A DNA stretch of 64,000 nucleotides from Mesocentrotus franciscanus (GCA_037976565.1 CP137684.1:24789010-24853009), one strand, 5' to 3'. Shown: positions 22,146-33,534, counted from the stretch's first letter. Notes: generated by a model from the sequence alone, not told the origin. Made by a program: numbers and translations.

Positions 22146-22895
22146 TTGTCCGAGTTTGATATTGTTCTTGAAGAATTTAGAAAGATAATTTCTCATGGCC
22201 CAGAATATGTGTGCTGTGTATGCTTAAAACTTCTCTTTGAGAACCAAGTATTGAAATGTAAAAAGAGTAATTATAAAATTCAGACATGCATAAGTGAAGA
22301 ATATTTGCATGCTTGCAATTCAGAATGCCGGTCAAAATGTTTAATAGGCCAGTCAGCCAGATCGTCACTATGGATATGCTTCACCTGTCATAGAAAATTG
22401 CAAGCTGGAAAAGTACCTGCAGAAGCAAATATGAACAATTTACAACTACATGAAGTTCCAGAAGAACTTGCCAATCTGAACAATTTAGAACAGCATTTGA
22501 TTGCACTGAATATCCCTTTCATGAAGTTAATGGCCTTGCCTAAAGGTGGTCAAAATGGAGTCCATGGCCCAGTCGTGTGCGTGCCTTCAAACACTTATGA
22601 AACAGTAGATATGTTGCCAAGACCACAGACTGAAGACCAATTGATCCGTGTTAAACTCAAACGAAAATTGTCGTACAAAAGCTATTATGAGTACAAATTT
22701 GTAGATAAATCTAACTTGCTTAATGCTCTGCAGTATTTAAAAGCAAATAATAAGTGGTATTTTGATGTTACAGTAAATGATAAATGGGAAAACTCACTTG
22801 AACGAAATGAAAAAGATAATGAAAAGGAAGAAGCAGTAGAAATCGGTGGTAAAGCTCGTTTAGCAAAACATTGGAAGGAAATGGAAGAAAAATGA
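22146..22895 (+). CDS. DUF6570-like Cys-rich domain preceding Rep (Helentron)
   Basis: A 249-residue segment; the frame opens a few codons upstream and the first Met is MSEFDIVLEEF. Cys pairs at VCCVCLKLL and WICFTCHRKL bracket a zinc-binding region. They are followed by the LANLNNLEQHLIALNIPFMK and LPKGGQNGVHGPVVCVP type motifs seen N-terminal to Rep in many Helitrons (DUF6570). It ends in a charged stretch before a frameshift near 22,890. Function unknown; position suggests DNA binding or Rep regulation. Confidence 0.75.
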   Translation: MSEFDIVLEEFRKIISHGPEYVCCVCLKLLFENQVLKCKKSNYKIQTCISEEYLHACNSECRSKCLIGQSARSSLWICFTCHRKLQAGKVPAEANMNNLQLHEVPEELANLNNLEQHLIALNIPFMKLMALPKGGQNGVHGPVVCVPSNTYETVDMLPRPQTEDQLIRVKLKRKLSYKSYYEYKFVDKSNLLNALQYLKANNKWYFDVTVNDKWENSLERNEKDNEKEEAVEIGGKARLAKHWKEMEEK

Positions 22896-24687
22896 TTACA
22901 TTTTGTCCAAAGACAAAAATGCTAATGAAAACATGCAAGACAACAGTAAACTACACAAAAAAATAGATGACAATGACACTGAAGACGATATGGAAGAACG
23001 ATTACGGTATTCAGTTAGACTCGTCTCCAGCCAGTAGATATTGGACAGGAAATATTAGATCAGTATTTTGAAGACATAATATGTTGTGCTCCTTGTGAAG
23101 GAAGAAGCCCTGTATCAATTCTACAAGATGAAAGCAATGAGGCCAAATGTTTCCCATTATTTCCTAAAGGTCAACCAACATTCCATGATAGAAGAGATGA
23201 AAAATAACATTAGGACGTTATCTGCACAACCGACTGATGCACGTGGACAACAGATTTGCTCAGAATACAGATTACATCTTTTATGCACAATATATTTATG
23301 AAATTCAACAGGTTATATCACAAGTTTCTATCGCATTAAGGCAAAGTCCAAACAAAAAAGATGGTTCATCTTCAATAACTGCCTCAGATTTGAAAGATGC
23401 AGAGAAAGTTCAAAAAATACTAAAATCAGACAAGGGCTATAAATTTTAAAGCAAATTCGTGGAACACCTCCATATTGGCAAAAGACACAAAAGATGTACT
23501 GGCAATGGTACGACAGCTTGGAAAGCCGACATGGTTTGCTTCTTTCTCATCTGCCGATATGAGATGGCCAGAATTAATGAATACATTGCTCAGACAAAAG
23601 GAGACACCAGGGAATCGAGTGAATTAGACTATACAGAAAAATGTAATCTTTAAGATCAAATCCAGTAACAGTTGCCAGAATGTTTGATAAAAGATTTCAC
23701 ACGTTTATGAAGAGAGTTATTTTATCTCCCGCTGCACCGATTGGTAAAATAGTTGATTCATTTTGGAGAGTAGAGTATCAAGCTCGTGGTTCCCTCACAT
23801 TCATGCCTTGTTCTGGGTTCAAAATGCTCCACAGTTGGGTATCGATAAAGATGATGATGTCATACAATTGTAGATAAATACATTTCTTGCCAGAAACCGG
23901 ATGAAAAGGAAGATCGAGAACTACATGAAATAATAAGCAAGGTCCAACAACACAGTAAGAAACATTCTAAATCTTGCACAAAAACAGGGAAGGCATGTAG
24001 ATTTAATTTCCGAGACCACCATCTGGAAAAACATTCATTGTAACACCTGTTGAAGAGATTCCAGCTAAAGATTGTGGGAAAGTGCAAAATAAGGGAAAGG
24101 ACAATGATCAAGTTAAAGCTTCTGAAAAGACTAAAGATGATGCAGAGAAATTGTTGAATTCAGTTAAAGATGCATTATCCAATGGAATCGAGTACAACAG
24201 TGTAAACCATCTCTTTGAAGAGCTTGACATTACACAAAATCAATTTGAAAATGCACATAATGAATTAGCATCACAACAAAGTATAATCATCAAAAGACAA
24301 ATACAAGATGTATGGGTAAATCAGTTTAATCCAAGTCTACTAAGAAGCTGGAATGCCAACATGGATTTGCAGTTCGTATCAAATGTATTTGCATGCGTGG
24401 CTTATATTGTATCCTACATGTCAAAAGCTGAACGAGAAATCGGAATGCTATTGAGTCATACACTATCAGAAATGAAAGAGGGAAATGAGAACGCAAAGCA
24501 AAGCATGAAAAAACTTGGCCAGGTGTACATGCAAAATCGTGAAGTGTCTGCTCAAGAAAGCGTCTATCGTGTTTGCAGTCTCAGATTGAAAGAATGTTCT
24601 AGGAAAGTGGAATTCATTCCTGTTGGACCCGACCCTGTCAGAATGAGTTTACCATTGAGCGTTATAAAAAGCAGACCAGATAAATAA
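22896..24687 (+). pseudogene. Helitron Rep (HUH/Y2 nuclease), frame-broken
   Basis: The Helitron-like N-terminal region spans several frames: a CAPCEGRSPVSIL start near 23,085, RYLHNRLMHVDNRFAQNTDY near 23,215-23,275, then LGKPTWFASFSSADMRWPEL near 23,516-23,575. A histidine-hydrophobe-histidine metal motif (HIH) is encoded at 23,796-23,804, one frame off from the preceding VEYQARGS. The two catalytic tyrosines lie in AYIVSYMSK at 24,403-24,405 and 24,415-24,417, in the open 24,082-24,687 frame. Rep nicks DNA and forms a 5'-phosphotyrosine link to start rolling-circle transfer. All key residues are present but at least five frameshifts separate them. Confidence 0.9.
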
Positions 24688-25692
24688 TGATGATGATGAG
24701 AATGTTTGGATGCCTAGCAAGCTCGACAGATACAAAGCTCGACCTAGAAACACAGAATTCAGTGATATGTGTCTTGCAACGTTTTGTTCTCAGTATAGAA
24801 TCTTAACTGCATCCCAAACGCCAAGTACAAGAAGTAAAAATGTTTTTAAATTAGATAACGATCTGGGATATATTCAGAAGCGTACTCGTACTGGAGATGC
24901 AGTTGTAAGATATCCCCGATTCTCACCCATCATCTCACCCGAAAAATATTATTTGAGCATTTTGCAACTCTTTCTGCCATATTTTGAAGATGGACAATTA
25001 AAGCCCCAACATTTGAAACACATGAAGAGTTCTACGAGACAGGTTCTGTGAAAATATGTGGACGTCAATTGGAGAAAGTCTGGTCAATTGTCTGTACTAA
25101 CCGAAAGAAGTTTGAAATGAATGCCGATGCAATTGATCATGCACAGGAGCATCTTGACAAATTTGGTCCACACGAAGATGCATGGGGTCTTTTATGTCCG
25201 GAAAAGGAAGTAGAGCGACTTGAACATCCCAAAGAAAATGTAGATGTCGAAGATTGTGATGGAGATCTTGATATCCCTGATTTAAAGAATGAACCGAAAA
25301 AAGATGACTATAGCATCGAACTACGTTCTGTAAAAATTTCTAAACAAGACGGACATTCTTTGATGAGGTCTTTGAATGAGAAGCAACAGAGTGTTTTTTA
25401 CAAAATACGACAGTGGTGTTTAGATAGAGTAAATGGAAAATCGGTCGAACCGTTTCATATTTTTCTAACTGGAGGTGCTGGCACCGGAAAGAGTCATTTG
25501 ATCAAATGTCTTTACTATGAAGCAACACGTATACTAGCCAGAATGTTGCCACATCCTGATGATGTCTCAGTATTGAAAATGGCTCCAACCGGAGTAGCTG
25601 CATACAATATCAATGGCCATACTATACATAGTATTCTTTCTATTCCAATCAAAGCACAAATACTGTATCAACCGCTGAGTGATGAAAAATAA
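24688..25692 (+). CDS. Rep-helicase linker and PIF1-like helicase, N-terminal part
   Basis: Two overlapping frames (24,710-25,051 and 25,048-25,692). The first has the YKARP and [20 protein letters not shown] type motifs typical between Rep and helicase. The second contains the Walker A motif GGAGTGKS (25,471-25,494, residues 142-149 of that frame) and [17 protein letters not shown], helicase motif Ia. The frame ends at 25,692 and continues in another frame at 25,690-25,719. PIF1-type SF1B helicases unwind 5' to 3'; in Helitrons this activity displaces the transferred strand. Confidence 0.9.
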
Positions 25693-25718
25693 GTGTCCTT
25701 CGAAATAAGCTGGCTGAA

Positions 25719-26168
25719 TTGCAAATTTTAATCATAGATGAAGTATCAATGGTAGATCAAAAGTTGATGTCTTACATTCACGGCCGCCTACGACAAATAA
25801 AACAATCACGCGATCAAACTGCTTTTGCTGGTGTTTCAGTTATTGCTGTGGGAGACATGTATCAGTTACCTCCAGTCTTTGGAACTCCTTTATATAAAGA
25901 CACACTCAATGGTGCATTGTGGAATGCTAATTTCAAGAAAGTAGAACTTGAAGACATTATGAGACAAAAAGACGATACCCAATTCGCTTTTCTCTTAAAT
26001 AGATTACGTGTAAAAGAAGGGGATGAGATTCTCTGTGATGAAGACCTAGCAATGCTCAAGTCCTGTGAAACTGGTGAAGAATGTGAAAATGCTCTGCATA
26101 TCTATGCATGTAACAATAAAGTAGATGCTTGGAACAAGAAATTATTGCATAAAAATGTGGAGATGTGA
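25719..26168 (+). CDS. PIF1-like helicase, middle part
   Basis: A 149-residue frame beginning MQILIIDEVSMVDQ, with Walker B DEVSM at residues 8-12 and motif III GDMYQLPPV at residues 45-53. It ends at 26,168 inside the sequence preceding motif IV, overlapping the next frame by 4 bp. All ATPase residues are conserved. Confidence 0.9.
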   Translation: MQILIIDEVSMVDQKLMSYIHGRLRQIKQSRDQTAFAGVSVIAVGDMYQLPPVFGTPLYKDTLNGALWNANFKKVELEDIMRQKDDTQFAFLLNRLRVKEGDEILCDEDLAMLKSCETGEECENALHIYACNNKVDAWNKKLLHKNVEM

Positions 26169-27394
26169 TATGCGTAAAAGCACAAGACATGGACAAAGAT
26201 GGTACAAAAGGAAATCAAATACTGGAAAAACCTTATACAAGGATGAAAACCCAGTTGCCTCCTTATCTGTGGATTGCAGTTAATGCTAGAGTGATGTTGC
26301 TCAAGAACATTGATGTTGGTAAAGGCCTGACAAATGGATGTTTCGGAAATGTAACAGAAATAATAACCGATCATACAAATTCAAATCCAGTTTGCATCAA
26401 AGTTAATTTTGAGAAGGCCGATGTTGGTATTCATTCAATCGAAATGTCTCAAGAATCCATTGGTAAGAAATATGTGAGAAAACAATTTCCACTTAAGCTT
26501 GCTTATGCTTGCACAATTCATAAAGTACAAGGTTCGACATTAGACAAAGCTGTTGTATCATTAGAAAGTGTATTTCAATCTGGACAGGCATATGTTGGGC
26601 TTAGTCGCGTTACTTCGTTATCTGGACTTGTGATAGAAAATTTCGATCCTAAGCATATATATTGTAATCCAGAAATTAAAGAACGCATTGAGATTATGAA
26701 GCCATTTATCGAGAATAAGACTTTTGAAGATATTCACGATTATAACTTTTCTTTGGTAATGCAAAATGTACAAGGATTAAAACAGCATTTTATCGATTTC
26801 AAATCCCAGTGCCAATTTGTGAATGTAGATTTTATTTGCTTGACCGAAACATGGATTATTGATGATGATCTCTGTGATGTTGTTTTAGATAACTTTCGAT
26901 TTTATCATCAACCACGACATCTTTCATACTGTAATTCTGGAGTTGGAAATGTACTCAAAGAACAATCGCACGGAGGTGTTGCAATGTATATCAAGAATAC
27001 ATATTCAAGTAGATTAGACATATCTGTCGACAACTTAGAGTTTATCGCAATTCTTGTCACCAAACCAGTTTCTGTTGTGATTTCAGTTGTTTATCGACCT
27101 CCATCATATAGTATCAAATCATTCTGTGAATCATTAGACAATTTGCTAGATGCATTACACAGAAGAAGCATTAGGTGTATTGTGATGGGAGATTTTAATG
27201 AGGATTTGTTTAAAGGTTCTTCACAGGTAAACAAGCTAATGTGTAATAAAGGTTACAAACAGCATGTTGTTAATGCTACTACTGAGAAGGAACATTGATA
27301 GATCATGTGTACAGCAAGGGACTAGATTTATTGGAAACAGAGGTCATCCCTACATATTATAGTTACCATGAAGCTGTTAAGATTGCTTTTTAAT
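26165..27394 (+). CDS. helicase C-terminus fused in frame to EEP endonuclease
   Basis: The 377-residue frame holds helicase motifs V (AYACTIHKVQGSTLDKAVV) and VI (QAYVGLSRVTSLSGL). Then, without a break, from about residue 195 comes an endonuclease/exonuclease/phosphatase-type domain: MQNVQGL, FICLTETWI, GGVAMYIK, VYRPPS and IVMGDFNEDL. The frame is lost at 27,298 near AAGGA. The shifted frame supplies the last expected motifs, IDHVY and SYHEAV, to a stop at 27,392-27,394. No reverse transcriptase follows, which fits a Helentron endonuclease and not a LINE insertion. The endonuclease may cleave target DNA. Confidence 0.9.
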
Positions 27395-28270
27395 ATTAGT
27401 AGTAAAATGAAAAGAATAAAGTAACGAGTAAATTTCTTAATTTTGTTGATAAATAAACATTTTCATTTATCATGTCTTCATTCTTGCAAAAATGAATATG
27501 AATATTATTCCTTCTTAAAAGGGTTGTCAATATTTTGTTGGCTTACCTTACACTTATCAATGATATCATCTGCCATGGGCATCACATTGAAAGCAGGTTG
27601 TAAAGTTGGTAAAACCCTTTTCTTAAAGTGATGAGTTGAAAGATTTATGTGTTGTCACTCCTTGCCTTTCAAACCTTAGTATCTTTAAACATCACTCACA
27701 TCAGGGACATGATGTCCCTGCTCACATCATGACATGTACATGTATTTTGAACTTATAGATAACATTTTAGAAATCTAAAACAATGGTACACATTAGAATA
27801 CTGGATTGATAGGTGGATGGATAACAAGATCATACATCCATGCTTTTTCTTCCCAGGTTAAGGATTGTCGACCTGATCCGTATATTGAAGTTGGAACATT
27901 CCATGAACCTTGCAAAGTGCTCATTTTTTGAATGGGTTGGAGTAGGAGACAGGGTACGTGGAAACCATCACTCTGAAGAAGACACTCAAATCAGAGATCA
28001 AGCTTGAACGTGACAATGAGACATGCAAGTATTTAAGTAAAGAAGAGGTTGTTATCATGGTTATGGAATATCAAAATGGGAAGGTTAATGATAATGAATG
28101 AATACTTATATCGGGACGCAATGCTGGAATATTATTCTCTGAAAGATGACTTGTTTGGTAGTGATAATGAGTTTTAGTAGTAGGTTATTCACCATGATGT
28201 AAGTTGTTCTGAGTTAATGAAAATTGGAGGGTTATATTGTCTCAATGATCATGGTGGTAAATATGATGAC
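27395..28270. other. downstream noncoding region, possible Helentron 3' end
   Basis: AATAAA-type signals near 27,417 and 27,453 could terminate the Helentron transcript. A 19-bp palindrome is at 27,702-27,720. The rest is AT-rich without a supported gene or a clear CTRR/CTAG end. Confidence 0.4.
27702..27720. other. perfect palindrome, 9-bp arms
   Basis: CAGGGACAT, one G, then ATGTCCCTG. It is flanked by CTCACAT on both sides (27,695 and 27,721). It could be a 3' hairpin of the upstream Helentron, though no terminal CTAG follows. Confidence 0.6.
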
Positions 28271-28520
28271 AATTCAATTCAATTCAATTTATTTCCACTT
28301 TAAAAACAATTTACAAATCAATAACATATACATATGAATAATAGTGGCGGGATCATAAAAACACTATGACTAACTGGCTTATTAAAAATGACCCCTTAAC
28401 AAGTATACACATAATAGATTATACATTGTAAGAACATAAAAAATTATAACAGGAGAAAAACATAACAAAAACATCAAAAACATCAGAATTAAAAACAAAA
28501 AAACAAAAAAAATTGATAAG
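28271..28520 (-). mobile_element. LINE 3'-end fragment
   Basis: (CAATT)n followed by TATTTCC and an A-rich stretch looks like the reversed 3' tail of a CR1/L2-type non-LTR element, whose tails often end in GAATTG repeats. No coding part is present. Confidence 0.45.
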
Positions 28521-29300
28521 GAAGAAAAGATAGGAAACAACAATGAGTAGGACAGTGATGATTATAGGATTATATGAATGTTATACTGTCAATGATGTTC
28601 AATGTTCACATGATACTTAACCCTTACTGTACTGGGCTATTTTGAGCAACTCCTGACTGCAGGGGGGGGGGGGCTGTCGATATTTGAAAATGCAAAGGTT
28701 AATGTGCATAAATTATGAATATGCAAATTTCATCATTTTATTTTCATTAATATGTATTATATTGTTTTTATTTCTTATTATATCTCGAGGGCTTAAAGCC
28801 AGAACTGTCTATGTCCATTTTTGGTGAAATTGAGTGAAGTCCATAAAAGTATTGTATATTCATTTCAGTTTGTGTGCCAGAACTGTTTATGTCCATAGCA
28901 CCTTTTCATTTGTATGCCAAAACTGTCTATTCCCATGTATGTCCATTAGCCATTTTACTTTTCATGTTCAGACTGTTTCAAGTACTTTCACGCATTCATT
29001 AGAGTATTAAGAATTGCACAATACTTGCAGTTTTCTACTAATTAAGCAGATAAAATTCCCTATGCAGCTTTCACTGATTGTGACCAAGCAACATCATATC
29101 ATTGCCTGTAAAAGCCGTTATGATAAATAAAAAGACTAATGTGCAACATGTACGAAGTATGACCAGTTGTCGGAGAACAGAAGGAGAATTTCAAGGAAGC
29201 CCGGCCATCTCGTGCGAAAAACAGAGGCTCAAGATGCCAAAGCAAGGGACAACTCAGTTGTCCCTTGCATCGTGTAAGACAGGAAATCATTGTGAATAAG

Positions 29301-30441
29301 ATGGAGCGCAAAAGAGGACAAGCTTACAACAAGAAATATGCTGATGAATTTGACTTCATTGCATCATCAGGAAAGAGCAAACATCATGCAACTTGCAAGG
29401 TATGTCGCCGAGATTTGTCAATTTTGCATGGCGGTCGTAATGACATTGTTGTTCATTGCAAATCAAAGCAACACATCACTGCTTTCCAGTCTGAATCGTC
29501 AGCACAAAATATAACATCATGGATGTCAACCTCCAAAGATTTTAATATAACTAGAGCTGAGTGCTTATTTGGATCATTTTATGTGGAGCACAATATTCCT
29601 CTATCAGCTGCAAGTCACATGGGACCATTGTTGAGGAAAGCCTTTCCTAATTCTGAGGAAGTTAAGAAGTTCTCCAGAGTGAGGACCAAAACATTTTGTC
29701 TTGTGCTTGAAATGGCCAAAGATGAACAAGGACAAATTGTTTCAGCCATGAAAGCACGGCCATTTGCAATATCAACTGATGGGAGTAATGTCAGCGACAG
29801 TAAACTATACCCAATTGTCATCAACTACCATGATGGTAAGCAAATTTCTTGCACTCTGCTTTCCCTCCCAACCTTAGAAATGGCAGGAACTGGTGAAAAT
29901 ATTGCACAATTGCTCATACCAGAGCTGCAGAAACATGATATCCCATGGGACAATTGCACATCATTGGGATCAGACAATGCATCAGTCATGACTGGTGTAC
30001 ACAAGGGAGTTGGGGCATGCCTCAGAAAGTGTCAGCCAAACCTCATTGTGCTTGGTTGCCCCAATCATCTAATTGATCTTGCTGCCAAAGCTGCGTCATC
30101 TGCATTCACTTGACTCGCTCCTTATCGATGTGTTCTACTATCTGGAAGCCAGCGTGAACAGGAAATTGAATCTCAAGAAGTTCCAGATGCTCATTGGGAA
30201 CAAAGTGCAGGCAATTCTGAAACGTGCTTGTACGAGATGGCTGAGCTTGGGCCAATGCTTGCCAAGATTTATCCAGCAATGGCAAGCTCTAGTCCTCTTT
30301 TTTGAAGGAGAAGTGTCGGCCCAGCAAAAGAAGCCTACTCAACAGACCAAGGCTACCAAGAATAGTGTCCAGACCTCACTTGTTCCAAAGAAGCCGAATC
30401 CAGCTGTGAAAAATGCACCTGCTCAGGGATCTTAACTGAAG
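29301..30441 (+). pseudogene. hAT-like transposase, exon 1
   Basis: Starts at MERKRGQAYNKKY (an upstream Met exists at 29,265). A BED-like zinc finger CKVCRRDL...HCKSKQH occupies about residues 34-61. The catalytic core shows FAISTDGSNVSDSKLYP with the first Asp, then LGSDNASVMTG with the second and CPNHLIDLAA after it. A frameshift near 30,105 moves to the frame that carries RACTRWLSLGQCLPRFIQQW, the hAT region following the insertion domain. A TAA at 30,433-30,435 precedes a GTAAGG donor at 30,442, and the frame is otherwise open across the splice. One nonsense change and one frameshift make this copy inactive as assembled. Confidence 0.75.
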
Positions 30442-30779
30442 GTAAGGCTAGAAAATGTATTACTACAAGGCATCCACTCCTTTTCATTCCATTTAAATAT
30501 GGCCATCATTACAATTACCAGATGTGAATAGATTAACCCATCGCAGTAGAGAGCTTTCTTAATGTTTGAATTAATCAGCTTTTACTCTTCAAATTGGCAA
30601 CAGTTATCATTTTACACTCTAAAATAGTTTGAAAAAAATAAAAATGGATATTACATGAACCAGAATGGTAATTGCAAAATTTAATTTAATGTGTAATTAA
30701 ATTTCTTGGTTATAAATAAGTCATTATCAATAGTGTTGCAGACATCGCATGAAGTTTTTAAACTTGTCTTGTCCTGCAG

Positions 30780-30893
30780 GAAAAGCCTGCTCACCAAACC
30801 AAGATGACTGCACAACTCCAAGCATTCCGCATTCCCAAGAAGGTGTCTGCAGATCCACCACATGTGAGCAAACCTGCCCAGTCTCAGACCCAA
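30780..30893 (+). pseudogene. hAT-like transposase, exon 2
   Basis: 114 bp between a pyrimidine-rich CCTGCAG acceptor and a GTGAGT donor, phase 0 at both ends. It encodes EKPAHQTKMTAQLQAF and onward. KPAHQTK resembles KPTQQTK at the end of exon 1, suggesting internal duplication. Confidence 0.6.
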
Positions 30894-31166
30894 GTGAGTA
30901 CAAAAGTTGATCATATATACAGGGTGACAGTTAAATATGTACCTTTTCATCATTTATTCTTTCTTCTTATTCTTAGTTCATTTACTTATTAGCTCTTTCT
31001 CTTCCAATCATCTTCACTCCGCTGTTCAGTTTACAGATATAAACATTTATTCAATAATGCTAGTCATCCGCCAAGATTTCAAATGTAGTGTTTTTTTTAA
31101 TTGTAAACAGTGTCAGTAGTCTTGTTTCTTTCTCATATGGTGATCAATAATTTCTCTTCCTCCCAG

Positions 31167-31626
31167 GTTCAACTTCAAGCACCACAGCCGCAACACAGTA
31201 GCCCATCTTCAAGCTGTACTACTGGGGAAAAACAACAAGTAAGGGACACTTCGGATACACCTAGCAAGAAGCAGAAGACTGGGAAAATCAATATTAGCCA
31301 TTGCACATTTGCTCAGCCACAGCATCATTGCGTTTGACAAGAAAAGTGTCACCCTCCAGACAAGAAGTCCTCTGATACACAAGCTGAAAGGAATACTAGA
31401 AAGTCTACTGCGTGACTTGTACAGCAAATTTGTAACTCCACAAGCAATCATTGCAGCCACAGACTTGACCCTTCTGGACTACAAGAACAAGGAGGATCTT
31501 CGTGAAGAATCTGAAATGGTCATAGGAAGCGCAACAAGAGAAATTGTGAACACTTTGGATGAGTCTGATTGCCATAAGTTCTATGCAGCAGTGCGTTCAT
31601 ATTACACCAAGGCATGTGACTACATT
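31167..31626 (+). pseudogene. hAT-like transposase, exon 3
   Basis: Acceptor TTCCTCCCAG at 31,157-31,166 and donor GTAAGT at 31,627. It opens VQLQAPQPQ in phase 0. A frameshift near 31,290 leads to FDKKSVTLQTRSP...KFYAAVRSYYTKACDYI, which fits the hAT C-terminal half. No following exon with the expected dimerisation region was found before the element's right end. Confidence 0.6.
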
Positions 31627-32560
31627 GTAAGTTTGACCAAGTATTATTTATAAGTTAATGGCAATGAACATAACTACTTCACTTTTTCAGATTTTATGCT
31701 TGCAATCAAACTTTCAAATTCATTTTACTCACAATGGCATATTTGGACATAGACAGTTGTGGTTTTAAGCCCTCGATCTATTGTTTTATTTCTAATGTAT
31801 TCTTTTGTTATGGAATACATCAAGTTACTTCGTGAAACGTATCAAAGCAATTTGATATCAATTCATATCTCCCACTTATACATCTATTTACCTGTATTCA
31901 CATTTTTGCTTGTACATGAATATATGCAATTATAGCACTTTTTGATGATATGCGCATACTAATTGCTATGTAACACCTGACAGGTATATCCAATTTGGAA
32001 ATGTGCATAAGACTTGAGGAAAAAAAACAAATTAAAATTCCAAGCAGTTGCGGCGCTATCTCCAAAAATGTGGAGGGGCTCCTACCCCCAGGACAATAAG
32101 GGTTAAATGACGTTAGCCATATCATTATAAATATGCATTTTTAAAGATGCTTACATATACATGTAAAGTGTTAAAGATAAAGTTGAGTTCTGGTCGTGCG
32201 ATTGCATTGTAAAAGAAACAGTGTGGAATCGATCAGAAAAGGTTGATCATCTAGCATATAAGCATTAGTGTGTACTGCAAGGTTCTGGAATCATCAAAAT
32301 GATAAGAAATTTGGCCCAGTCTTTGTAAAGTTACAAGCACTGTACACAGAAAGATGTATATGGGACTACACGAACATGTGGCATAAAAATCCGTCCCAAT
32401 TTTTATGCTGTTTCATGCCATATTTAAAATATTAAGGCATTTGATGAGCCATGCTTTTCAGGGAACATTTTGTTATCTAATGTTCTTCCACACTTGCATA
32501 ATAATAATGATCACGCTCTCAAATTATTTTTCACCTCTTCCAAGAACTCAACCTTCTCTT
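31627..32560. other. transposon 3' end and unassigned DNA
   Basis: Up to 32,102 this is the 3' noncoding part of the TTAA-flanked element. From 32,107 to 32,560 I see no gene, repeat unit or regulatory feature. Confidence 0.4.
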
Positions 32561-32790
32561 TAAAGGGGAAGTCCACCCCAAAAATAGGTTGGTCTTCATA
32601 AAAGCAGATAAATGAGAGAAACAAATCAATGAAATTTTGAGGAAAATTCAATAAGAAATGAGAAAGTTATGAATTTTTGGAGTTGTAATCAATCAAGCAC
32701 AAATTGGAAACTGTGTTACATCAAATGCGAGCTCATATCTCATTTGTTTTGTACAAAAAATGTAAAAAAAGTTCAATTTCCTCAGTCGTT
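32561..32790 (+). repeat. interspersed repeat, AAAGGGGAAGTCCACCCC family
   Basis: Begins TAAAGGGGAAGTCCACCCC and contains GAAATTTTGAGGAAAATTC and AGAAAGTTATGAATTTTTG. A related copy in reverse lies at about 60,830-61,050. It is noncoding and resembles a common sea-urchin interspersed repeat; that family assignment is from memory. Confidence 0.55.
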
Positions 32791-33051
32791 GATTAATTGA
32801 ATACGATTACATTAGCGTTAACCCAGTGCTCAGTAATAACATCTATCTGAGAGATGAACAAGGGTAATGCTTCTCACCTACTAACAGTAATATTAGTGAA
32901 GGTGATAGCAGTAGTAAAGGTAACGGAGACACTGATTATATTTGATATTAGCAGTGAAAATGGAAATGTTTGATTTATATGACATTTTTTATCACCATGG
33001 ACTATGTGTAGGTATTGAATATCTTCAATATTTCTACCAATTCAAAAAACT

Positions 33052-33430
33052 TTGTTTAGTGAAGACTGGGTCTTGGCGAGTGTCTTTGATATGTTAAGGG
33101 AATTGTGGACAAATGATGTAATGCCAGAGTTGAAAGATGAGTATGAATATGTCATAGAGCTCCGTGAAAAGTTGGTGAAGTCATGGGAGTCGGCCCAGGA
33201 AGCCTTGAAAGGTGCTGCGGGAAAATACAAGAAGTATTAGGATAGGAATGCTAGAAATAGGAAATTGAATATCGGAGATCAGGTGTTGATCTTGCTTCCC
33301 GCTGATCAGAACAAGTTATTGCTAAAATGGATGGGTCCATTCCCTGTGGTTGGTATGAAGTATGACTATGACTATATTGTACATGTTAATTGTGTTCGTA
33401 AGACATATCACATTAATCTTTTTAACAAAT
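33052..33430 (+). pseudogene. Ty3/gypsy-like integrase C-terminus (GPY/F module)
   Basis: MFSEDWVLASVFDMLRELW, then an alpha-helical ELKDEYEYVIELREKL stretch. After a TAG at 33,238 come RNRKLNIGDQVLILLP and LLLKWMGPFPVVGMKYDYDY. This is the integrase C-terminal GPY/F region of a Ty3/gypsy polyprotein, ending near NLFNK before a TAA at 33,430. It is a fragment with at least two stop codons and no upstream integrase core. Confidence 0.75.
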
Positions 33431-33534
33431 AATTTCCCAGGGAGGAAGTTAACATGTCAGTGGCTGGCTGCTTTGATTTGTGTACAGAGAGTAGGAAAGT
33501 GTGTCATGATTGTGCGGAAGATGTCGAGGATCAG

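Larger units (their letters stand above)
16963..27394 (+). mobile_element. autonomous Helitron of Helentron type, coding core, frame-broken
   Basis: About 10.4 kb of near-continuous plus-strand coding potential. Domain order: PHD finger; OTU protease; second cysteine protease; KYQN repeats; DUF6570-like; Helitron Rep with HUH and two catalytic tyrosines; PIF1-like helicase; EEP endonuclease. Helitrons replicate by rolling circle through Rep plus helicase, and a C-terminal endonuclease defines the Helentron branch. The reading frame is interrupted at well over ten places, mostly by apparent single-base indels, so the copy as assembled cannot make the full protein. Termini are not defined; the left end may be in the gap. 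Confidence 0.9.
28621..32102 (+). mobile_element. TTAA-flanked DNA transposon carrying a hAT-like transposase
   Basis: Left end CCCTTACTGTACTGGG (28,621-28,636) and the reverse of the right end, CCCTTATTGTCCTGGG (32,087-32,102), match at 14 of 16. Both are flanked directly by TTAA (28,617-28,620 and 32,103-32,106). A second inverted match lies inside: CGAGGGCTTAAAGCCAGAAC near 28,786-28,808 against its reverse near 31,755-31,775. The boundaries enclose the hAT-like gene. Classic hAT elements make 8-bp duplications, so TTAA is unexpected and the boundaries may belong to another element family. Confidence 0.5.
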
